A program made the translations under genes and the position numbers. 27,068 nt of DNA, from positions 1 to 27,068 of IMG/VR virus record IMGVR_UViG_3300042383_000617; one strand, given 5' to 3'. Each line of letters starts with the position of its first letter. Within the stretch, counting starts at the first letter, position 1. Below are positions 7,654-12,880 of the stretch, piece by piece. The DNA comes from a virus. The notes under the pieces were generated by a model. The model did not search any database. It worked only from the letters and a program-made list of their open reading frames with translations, and had not been told where the DNA came from.

Positions 7654-8186
7654 TCCCTCGCCGGTCGTTCGACCCACGCTCCATTGGCGGGCTAGTGCTG
7701 TGGCTGGACGACTCCCAGACGGCTAGGGAGTGGTCTGCCAAGTTCGGCTCATCGGCGGTGCAGACGGCGACGAACAACCAGCCGACCGTCTCGTCTATTG
7801 GGACTCGCCCGGCCCTGTCGTTCGACGGCATCAACGACACGCTGTCGCTCCCGGTCACGACTCTCTCAACGTGGCATGCGTTCGCTGTAGTGAATCCGGC
7901 TACTTCAACCACCCAGACGGTGATCCATCTGGCATCCTCCGGGACGCAGTCGTTCACCCTCTCATCGTCGGCCGCGGGGCTGGCGGTGATCTCCGCTTCC
8001 GGCAACCCATCCACGTCGGCGGCGTTCTATGGGGTTGATGGAAGAATCGGTGCCGGCTGGTCCGGTGGCTCGCTGAAGAACTTCTACAAGGGACTGATCG
8101 GTGAGGTGCTGGTCTACGACGCCACTCTAAGCAGTCCGCAGGCGACGGCGATCACCCGTTATCTCTCTGCGAAATGGGGCCTGTAA
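7650..8186 (+). CDS. LamG/concanavalin-like lectin-type protein, copy A
   Basis: A 178-aa protein with a GTG start that overlaps the previous stop (GTGA). It matches the compact LamG/concanavalin A-like pattern common in phage adhesins: FDPRSIGGLVLWLD at the start, a central PALSFDGIND strand, and the closing strands KGLIGEVLVYDATLS followed by a helix ending SAKWGL. These beta sandwiches usually bind glycans. It is shorter than its relative at 10541-11338 because the WTDLSGNA segment after the first strand is missing. Its stop overlaps the start of the Gly-rich fibre (TAATG). Likely a receptor-binding or fibre-tip subunit; the ligand is unknown. Confidence 0.8.
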   Translation: MIPRRSFDPRSIGGLVLWLDDSQTAREWSAKFGSSAVQTATNNQPTVSSIGTRPALSFDGINDTLSLPVTTLSTWHAFAVVNPATSTTQTVIHLASSGTQSFTLSSSAAGLAVISASGNPSTSAAFYGVDGRIGAGWSGGSLKNFYKGLIGEVLVYDATLSSPQATAITRYLSAKWGL

Positions 8187-9748
8187 TGCAGCGCTATTAC
8201 ATTACCGCAGAAGCCACGTACGAAGCCCTCCGGCAGTCGCTGAACGTCCAGCTGGGCTATCCCACCGGCACGGCTAAGTCCATCTTCCAGACCGCCCTCC
8301 AGGCTCCCCGGGACGGATTCCGACGAGTCCTCCTCGCCGTCGATACCGACCTCCCCCAGTACACCGCCATCCTCGCCGCCATCACGCCTCTCATTGAGGC
8401 GGATGCCATGGAGGAGATTGACGAGGCAACGTACGTAGCGGCCGTGAACAGTGCCGCATCTGGCGGAGGGGCTAGCACCTGGAGCGAGCTGACCGGCACG
8501 CCCACCACGCTGGCGGGGTATGGGATCACTGATGCAGCTACTCAACATCATACGCATAGCGCAAGTCAGGTCACGGACTTCGCCAGTGCCGTCGCCGCCG
8601 CTGCCCCTGCGGAGGTGCTGGATTTCCAGACTACGGCCCAGTTTCCCGCGACCGGCCTCGCGTCGAAAATCTACGTCGCCACCGACGCCTCGCGGGCCTA
8701 CCAGTGGACGGGATCGCAGTACGCCGAGATCGGCCCTGCGGGGGCGTTCCTGCCGGTTCATAGCCATGCGGCCAGTGACATTACGAGCGGGGTGGTTTCG
8801 GCGGCTCGGCTCGGCACCGGCACGGCGAACAGCACGACGTTCCTGCGTGGCGACTCGGCCTACGCTCCGGTCAGCGAGGTCTACGAGTTCACGCGAACGA
8901 GCAGGCCAGCGGACGCGACAGGAAGCAACGGTTCCTATTCGTGGACGATCCCCGCAAACGCAAGGCTTGTTGAGTTCTTTGCTGTTGGGGCTGGCGGTGG
9001 TGGCGGGTCTGGCCGTCGCGGTGCTGCTGGGTCGGCCCGGTTTGGTGGCGGCGGTGGGGCTGGCGGTGGCACACTGCTGTTTACGCGAAGCCTGGCAGAG
9101 TTGGTTTCGCGGAGTGTCTCCATAACTGTTGGCGCTGGCGGGGCTGGCGGCGCGGCAGTCACAGCGAATGACACGAACGGAAACGCCGGATCAAACGGCT
9201 CTGATAGTGCGATTCAACTCGGCTCCTCCCATATCCTGTATGGCGGTAGGGGTAACGGTGGCGGTGGCGGGACGGCATCGGCGGCTGCTGGCGGAACGGT
9301 CGGAAACTCTCTGTACGCCGGTTCTGCCGGAGCCGCTTCTTCTGCCACAACAACGCCAAGCGGCGGCGCAAATCAGCTTGGCCTTGGAGCCGCTGGCGGC
9401 GGTGCCGGTGGCGGCATATCAACTGCCGACGCATCTTTCGCTGGATCTATCGCGCGGGCTCAGGGGTGGTTCGTGAGCGGCAATCTCGCCAACGCGAGCG
9501 GCGGCACAACTCCGGGCGGTGCCGGTCAAAATGCCGATGCAGCATTTTCTAACCCTTTCACTGCGGCCCCTGGTGGCGGCGGCGGTGGTGGTGGTAGCGG
9601 CAATTCAACAACCGCAGGCGGCAGCGGTGGAAGCGGCGGCACCTATGGTGGTGGCGGTGGCGGTGGCGGCGCGTCGTTCAACGGTTTCAATTCCGGCGCA
9701 GGCGGCAACGGTGGCGATGGTTATGTCCGAATTACGGTCTGGTACTAA
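8186..9748 (+). CDS. tail fibre with RYY N-terminal domain and glycine-rich C-terminal adhesin domain
   Basis: I chose the ATG at 8186, which forms TAATG with the previous stop, rather than the in-frame ATG at 8174, because the paralogue at 11335 also starts right before its RYF motif. This gives 520 aa. Residues 1-90 are a small domain (QRYYITAEATYEALR, then APRDGFRRVLLAV, ending EEIDEATY) that occurs alone in the gene at 11335. Next comes a fibre shaft with ELTGTPTTLAGYGITDAA and paired histidines (HHTHSASQ, HSHAASDI). The last 270 residues are a glycine-rich domain with GAGGGGGSGR, GAGGAGGAA and many more runs, ending in DGYVRITVWY. Similar poly-Gly domains, as in gp38-type adhesins of T-even relatives, pack as polyglycine-II sandwiches and bind receptors with the loops between runs. 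A host-binding role is likely. Confidence 0.83.
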   Translation: MQRYYITAEATYEALRQSLNVQLGYPTGTAKSIFQTALQAPRDGFRRVLLAVDTDLPQYTAILAAITPLIEADAMEEIDEATYVAAVNSAASGGGASTWSELTGTPTTLAGYGITDAATQHHTHSASQVTDFASAVAAAAPAEVLDFQTTAQFPATGLASKIYVATDASRAYQWTGSQYAEIGPAGAFLPVHSHAASDITSGVVSAARLGTGTANSTTFLRGDSAYAPVSEVYEFTRTSRPADATGSNGSYSWTIPANARLVEFFAVGAGGGGGSGRRGAAGSARFGGGGGAGGGTLLFTRSLAELVSRSVSITVGAGGAGGAAVTANDTNGNAGSNGSDSAIQLGSSHILYGGRGNGGGGGTASAAAGGTVGNSLYAGSAGAASSATTTPSGGANQLGLGAAGGGAGGGISTADASFAGSIARAQGWFVSGNLANASGGTTPGGAGQNADAAFSNPFTAAPGGGGGGGGSGNSTTAGGSGGSGGTYGGGGGGGGASFNGFNSGAGGNGGDGYVRITVWY

Positions 9749-9750
9749 CG

Positions 9751-10077
9751 ATGCAATCTCTCGCGATCCTCAACGCTGACGGCCTCGTAGTGACGTTCGT
9801 GCGGCCCGACGTTCCCGAAGGCTGGACGCCCCCCGAAGGATGCACGGCAGTCCCCGAAGCGGAGTTGCCCGCAGGCTGGGTGCGCGAGCCAGAGCGTCAC
9901 GATATGGCCGACGTTCGCAAGGAGCGTAACGCGAGACTGACGGCGAGCGATTGGACACAGGTGGCCGACGCGCCAGTCAATCAGCAAGCATGGGCCACCT
10001 ACCGACAGGCGCTCCGCGATCTGCCGAGCGTCTACTCAGGCGAAGGGCCGATCCCGTGGCCGCAGGAGCCAGCCTAA
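9751..10077 (+). CDS. tail assembly chaperone-like protein (Phage_tail_APC type)
   Basis: A 108-aa protein two bases after the Gly-rich fibre. Its C-terminal half is a classic tail-assembly-chaperone signature: RNARLTASDWTQVADAPV, then AWATYRQALRDLP, then a closing PIPWPQEP. Members of this family are encoded beside tail fibres, and some help fibre folding or attach to the fibre base. The N-terminal half is a small domain with AILNADGLVVTFVRPD followed by a Pro-rich segment. It most likely serves the Gly-rich fibre upstream or the short fibre downstream. It ends in a TAATG overlap. Confidence 0.82.
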   Translation: MQSLAILNADGLVVTFVRPDVPEGWTPPEGCTAVPEAELPAGWVREPERHDMADVRKERNARLTASDWTQVADAPVNQQAWATYRQALRDLPSVYSGEGPIPWPQEPA

Positions 10078-10541
10078 TGCCATTCTCGTTTCCCTCCTCA
10101 CCGACCGTAGGCGACCAATCCACGCAGAACGGGCGCGTCTATTCGTGGACGGGATCGGCGTGGGAAATCGTGCCGATCCCGACGGGCGTGGATGCGGGGA
10201 ATCTCACCGGCACCGTCGCCCTCGCCCGCCTCCCCATCGTCTTGGAGCAGACGCAAACGGTGGGCAACAGCGGCACCTCTACGACGCTGGCCCTGACCAC
10301 CGGCAGCGTCCAGACCGTGACGCTCTCGGGCAACTGCACATTCACGATGCCATCACCGACCGCTGGGGCGTCGATCACGTTGATCCTCACGCAGGGCGGG
10401 ACGTTCACGGCGACGTTTACCGGCGTCCTGTGGGCGGGCGGCACCGCGCCCACGATCACGGCGACGAGCAACAAGCGGGACATTCTCGTCTTCGTCTCGG
10501 ACGGCACGAACTGGTTTGGCACGGCCTCGCAGAATCACTAA
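10077..10541 (+). CDS. short tail fibre-type protein
   Basis: A 154-aa protein starting at the ATG of a TAATG overlap; a longer in-frame reading upstream lies inside the previous gene and is rejected. The N-terminus FPSSPTVGDQSTQNGRVYSW with TGSAWE is a widespread phage fibre module in which a Trp-rich strand pair follows a Gly/Asn turn. The middle has NLTGTVALARLP, a typical shaft-to-head linker. The C-terminal 90 residues are Thr-rich and beta-type (QTVTLSGNCTFTMPSP, ITLILTQGG, DILVFVSDGTNWF). It is probably a virion-attached beta-structured fibre or cap. No enzymatic motif is seen. Confidence 0.78.
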   Translation: MPFSFPSSPTVGDQSTQNGRVYSWTGSAWEIVPIPTGVDAGNLTGTVALARLPIVLEQTQTVGNSGTSTTLALTTGSVQTVTLSGNCTFTMPSPTAGASITLILTQGGTFTATFTGVLWAGGTAPTITATSNKRDILVFVSDGTNWFGTASQNH

Positions 10542-11338
10542 TGCTTGCAGGCAAGATCGGCTACTTCCGGCAGGCTTTCGACCCGCGAAGCATCGCAAAT
10601 CTGGCGCTATGGCTGGACGCTTCCGCCACGGGCGGTTTTACGTCTACCAGCGGGCAGGTCACGCAGTGGACGGACCTCAGCGGAAACGCCCGCCACTTCA
10701 CGCAAACGACGGCGAACAACAGGCCGACGCTATTTACCAGTGCCAGCGATGCCCAGACGACGACGCCCGCAACGATTGGCGGCAAGCAGGCTTTTTTCTT
10801 TGACGGCGTGAACGACAGGCTAGCTGGGAACGTGGCTGCCAGGAATATCGGTCGCAACGTCGGCGGCGTGTCGTTGTTTGCCGTGGTGCAACTCACCTCC
10901 GCAGCGGCAAGCGAGCGTTTCGTTTACGCCGCCCTGACGCCGCAAAGCAACTACCGGCACGGACTGCTGTTCAACACCGGCCTAACGATTTTTCGATTGC
11001 TCGGCCAGCGATTAGACGCCGACTCGGCTGTGACGCGATCGTCTGCAAGCGGCTTTTTTTCTACCGGCCCGATATATGTCATATCGGCATTGTGGAACAA
11101 CACGGCGGCAACGTCGCTTGCGATGCTCAACGGAACGACCGTCATCGCCAGCGGCGCGCACGGTACTGCCGGGTCTACGAGCGACACGGCAGCGAGCCAA
11201 GTAAATATCGGCTTCACCGGGTTCGGTGGCTTTTGGGCTGGGCTGATCGGGTCGGTTCTGATTTACGACCGCGCGCTGAGCGATGCGGAACGTGCCACCG
11301 TCCGGTCGGGGCTGGCCGCGCAATGGGGGGCATCGTGA
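10541..11338 (+). CDS. LamG/concanavalin-like lectin-type protein, copy B
   Basis: A 265-aa protein coupled by TAATG. It is a full-length relative of the 7650-8186 gene: FDPRSIANLALWLDAS, VTQWTDLSGNARHF, ANNRPT, AFFFDGVNDRL, FAVVQL and the closing GLIGSVLIYDRALSDAE followed by a helix ending AAQWGAS. The WTDLSGN segment, missing in copy A, is present. This pattern is typical of LamG-like beta sandwiches that bind sugars on cell surfaces. Its stop overlaps a GTG start (GTGA) of a small gene that is homologous to the start of the Gly-rich fibre, so the lectin plus RYY-domain pair occurs twice in this window. A receptor-binding role is inferred. Confidence 0.82.
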   Translation: MLAGKIGYFRQAFDPRSIANLALWLDASATGGFTSTSGQVTQWTDLSGNARHFTQTTANNRPTLFTSASDAQTTTPATIGGKQAFFFDGVNDRLAGNVAARNIGRNVGGVSLFAVVQLTSAAASERFVYAALTPQSNYRHGLLFNTGLTIFRLLGQRLDADSAVTRSSASGFFSTGPIYVISALWNNTAATSLAMLNGTTVIASGAHGTAGSTSDTAASQVNIGFTGFGGFWAGLIGSVLIYDRALSDAERATVRSGLAAQWGAS

Positions 11339-11595
11339 ACCGATATTTTCGTATCGCTTCTAGCGAACAATACGAGGCTATGCGGCTGATGCTTGACGCA
11401 GCCTGGGGGCATGAGCCGCCGACAACCTGCGTCGATCCAGCGGAGTCAGCTCCCCGCGATGCGGAGGGGCGAATCCTTCTGGCCGTGCGGCCGGAGTTCT
11501 TGGCGTTCGATGCGGTGGCCGCGATGCTGCCGCAGTTGCTCGCCAGCGGCGTCGTGGAAGAAATCAACGAGTCGCAATACCTGCCGGTGGGCTGA
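11335..11595 (+). CDS. stand-alone RYF-domain protein, paralogue of the fibre N-terminus
   Basis: An 86-aa protein with a GTG start in a GTGA overlap. It aligns with residues 1-90 of the Gly-rich fibre: RYF against RYY, YEAM against YEAL, APRDAEGRILLAV against APRDGFRRVLLAV, and EEINESQY against EEIDEATY. It ends where the fibre shaft would begin, so it is either a truncated duplicate that lost its shaft or a deliberate free-standing copy, for example a competing or capping subunit at the fibre attachment site. It closes the run of coupled genes before a noncoding gap. Confidence 0.72.
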   Translation: MNRYFRIASSEQYEAMRLMLDAAWGHEPPTTCVDPAESAPRDAEGRILLAVRPEFLAFDAVAAMLPQLLASGVVEEINESQYLPVG

Positions 11596-11621
11596 GTTGC
11601 CGTCTTCCCACAACATACGGC

Positions 11622-11646
11622 AACGATCCGGAATCTCCGGATAGTT
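11622..11646. promoter_or_regulatory. imperfect palindrome in the gap before the methyltransferase
   Basis: ATCCGG (11626-11631) and CCGGAT (11637-11642) form a perfect 6-bp inverted repeat around a 5-base loop; beyond one G/A mismatch, AAC and GTT extend the pairing. No T-run follows, so a simple intrinsic terminator is not supported. It could be an operator or an RNA hairpin ending the fibre operon. The rest of the 130-base gap (11596-11725) holds only a weak promoter-like pair, TTGCCA (11692-11697) and TAGGCT (11714-11719), 16 bases apart. Confidence 0.35.
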
Positions 11647-11725
11647 CGGCGCGACCGTATACACCTTAGAGAGAGTCGGTCAGAAAACGTATTGCCAGAT
11701 TTGGCTATGCGCGTAGGCTCGGGGA

Positions 11726-12418
11726 ATGCGAGTTCTTGATCTGTTCTGCGGCGCGGGGATGGCTGCCGATGGCTACGCCCAGGCGGGCTTTGAGCCGACC
11801 GGCGTGGACATCTTCCTGCGGGCGAGCTACCCGTACCGTTTCGTATGGGCGCACGCTCTTGCGATCCTTGGGGATCGGGCCTTCGTCTCGCAGTTCGATC
11901 TGATCCACGCCTCGCCGCCGTGTCAGGCCCATACGCGGGCCAAGCACCTACGGACTGCCCAGGGCGGCACCAGCAGGCACGGCGACCTGCTGACGCCTAC
12001 GCTGGCCCTCCTGCGGACCTACGACATTCCCTGGGTCGTGGAGAACGTCGTGGGGGCTCCGGGCATGGATGGGGCTGCGATTGAGTGCGGCTCGGCCTAC
12101 GGTCTGAAGGTGCGACGGCACCGGCTTTTCCTCGCTTCGTTCCCGCTCGTCGGCTCTGGCTGCAAGCACCAGGAGCAGGGCAAGCCGGTGGGCGTCTATC
12201 ACGTTATGGGCGACACCTGTAAGGGCGTCTGCAAGAAGACCGGCAAGCTCGTCATCGGCGGATCGACGGCCAAGACGGTGGAGGAAGGCCGCGAGGCAAT
12301 GGGCGTCGAACGGGATATGTCGTGGGAAGAACTAAAGGAAGGATTCCCGCCCGCCTATACCAAGCACGTTGGCGAGCAGGCCATGCGGTACATCTTGGAG
12401 ACGCGAGCGGCTGCGTAG
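11726..12418 (+). CDS. solo C5 cytosine DNA methyltransferase
   Basis: A 230-aa enzyme that should transfer a methyl group from S-adenosylmethionine to cytosine C5. Motif I is LDLFCGAG (4-11), motif II GVDI (26-29), motif IV SPPCQ with catalytic C66, motif VI ENVV (E106), and a motif VIII-like RRHRLF (130-135). The C-terminus (LKEGFPPAYTKHVGEQA) fits motifs IX-X. It is shorter than typical C5 enzymes (over 300 aa), so the target-recognition part, roughly residues 136-200 with a DTCKGVCKKTG cluster, is small; this compact form is common in phages. No restriction enzyme is nearby. Shielding phage DNA from host restriction is the most likely job. The start has GGGGA touching the ATG with no spacer, an odd ribosome site. 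It sits alone between noncoding gaps inside the fibre region, like a moron gene. Confidence 0.88.
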   Translation: MRVLDLFCGAGMAADGYAQAGFEPTGVDIFLRASYPYRFVWAHALAILGDRAFVSQFDLIHASPPCQAHTRAKHLRTAQGGTSRHGDLLTPTLALLRTYDIPWVVENVVGAPGMDGAAIECGSAYGLKVRRHRLFLASFPLVGSGCKHQEQGKPVGVYHVMGDTCKGVCKKTGKLVIGGSTAKTVEEGREAMGVERDMSWEELKEGFPPAYTKHVGEQAMRYILETRAAA

Positions 12419-12419
12419 T

Positions 12420-12442
12420 GCGCTCTTGCACCAGAAGAGCGC
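12420..12442 (+). terminator. hairpin directly after the methyltransferase stop
   Basis: GCGCTCTT (12420-12427) and AAGAGCGC (12435-12442) form a perfect 8-bp stem with a 7-base loop, starting two bases after the TAG stop. Position and stem strength suit a transcription terminator or an mRNA-stabilising end, but no T-tract follows, so factor-independent termination is uncertain. Confidence 0.45.
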
Positions 12443-12448
12443 CCGACA

Positions 12449-12525
12449 CGTATCAAAAACGATACGCTTCACGAACGATCTCCGATACAATCGGGGCGTT
12501 CGCGATTCGGGAAACCCGAAACGCC
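12449..12525 (+). promoter_or_regulatory. hairpin cluster with an embedded -10-like box
   Basis: Three further perfect inverted repeats follow within 77 bases: CGTATC/GATACG (12449-12454, 12461-12466, loop AAAAAC); CCGAT/ATCGG (12482-12486, 12490-12494, loop ACA); and a two-part stem with TTCGGG/CCCGAA (12506-12511, 12515-12520, loop AAA) inside GGCGT/ACGCC (12495-12499, 12521-12525). TACAAT at 12486-12491 is a five-of-six match to a -10 box; the hexamer 17 bases upstream, TACGCT, is a poor -35. If used, the promoter would start a structured leader of about 80 bases for the 72-aa gene. Confidence 0.35.
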
Positions 12526-12554
12526 ACACCCGACCGGCACGCTACACCGAGCGA

Positions 12555-12577
12555 GGGTATATACCCAAATTGGTATA
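12555..12577. promoter_or_regulatory. operator-like palindrome before the 72-aa gene
   Basis: GGGTATATACCC (12555-12566) is a perfect 12-bp palindrome. A third half-site, GGTATA (12572-12577), follows so that TATACC (12560-12565) and GGTATA form a second inverted repeat around six bases. The last half-site touches the AAGGA Shine-Dalgarno-like sequence (12577-12581). The symmetry looks like a repressor binding site, possibly for autoregulation; the binding protein is unknown. Confidence 0.4.
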
Positions 12578-12581
12578 AGGA

Positions 12582-12800
12582 ATGGCACACGCGATCCTGA
12601 AGTTCGACCTGAGCGACACGGACGACGCCCGCGAGCATCGGTACGCTCTGGCAGGCCGCGAGGCGTTGATAGCGCTGGAGTTGATCGACAACCGCTGCCG
12701 GGCGATCTGTAAGCATGGCGAGCCGAGCGAGGAGACGGCGAAGATTCTGGAAGAAATACGGCAGTTGATTCCCTACGAATTGACGAGCCTGCTGGTGTAG
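12582..12800 (+). CDS. 72-aa phage protein of unknown function
   Basis: A small, mostly helical protein. It begins with a strand, AILKFDLSDTDDAREHRYAL, followed by helices with REALIALELIDNRCRAICKH and then SEETAKILEEIRQLIPYEL. Small proteins starting with a KFxL strand followed by a His/Ala helix and a paired C-terminal helix are common in phages, often near replication or early genes, but their function is not established. AAGGA abuts the ATG with no spacer, as with the methyltransferase, so initiation may be weak or leader-dependent. Only this gene and the methyltransferase lie outside the coupled operon, which suggests separate expression, perhaps early in infection. Confidence 0.72.
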   Translation: MAHAILKFDLSDTDDAREHRYALAGREALIALELIDNRCRAICKHGEPSEETAKILEEIRQLIPYELTSLLV

Positions 12801-12828
12801 TGCGCTAGCGAGCGAAGGGACGGCAATT

Positions 12829-12853
12829 CCCGCCCGTTTCCCCTTTCCCCCCC
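12829..12853 (-). other. G-quadruplex motif on the minus strand
   Basis: On the + strand there are four C-runs: CCC (12829-12831), CCC (12833-12835), CCCC (12840-12843) and C7 (12847-12853), separated by 1, 4 and 3 bases. The minus strand therefore fits the standard G3+N1-7 quadruplex pattern, and the plus strand could form an i-motif. It lies 28-52 bases before the fibre start codon in an 80-base gap, on the template strand for transcription. Confidence 0.5.
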
Positions 12854-12863
12854 GCCGGACAAT

Positions 12864-12877
12864 GACTCTTAGGAGTC
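12864..12877 (+). promoter_or_regulatory. Shine-Dalgarno sequence within a small hairpin
   Basis: GACTC (12864-12868) and GAGTC (12873-12877) pair around a TTAG loop. The Shine-Dalgarno AGGAG (12871-12875) that serves the ATG at 12881 lies across the loop and 3' arm, so folding would hide part of it. With a 5-bp stem the effect would be modest. Confidence 0.35.
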
Positions 12878-12880
12878 TCC

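Noticed and set aside
8174-8185. Upstream ATG for the Gly-rich fibre
   Set aside because: It would overlap the lectin gene more deeply; the ATG at 8186 forms the TAATG used throughout and aligns with the paralogue start.
8990-9740. G-rich stretch considered as quadruplex or rRNA-like element
   Set aside because: G-runs are mostly pairs from glycine codons (GGC/GGT); they reflect the poly-Gly protein domain.
10145-10540. N-terminal extension of the second lectin frame
   Set aside because: This part overlaps the short fibre gene in another frame and is low-complexity; the TAATG start at 10541 is clearly better.
11692-11719. Possible promoter before the methyltransferase
   Set aside because: The -10-like TAGGCT matches only three consensus bases and lies too close to the ATG; not listed as its own feature.
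12369-12578. 69-codon + frame across the hairpin region
   Set aside because: It begins inside the methyltransferase gene, is Arg-rich without any pattern, and covers the stem-loops; no ribosome site is seen.
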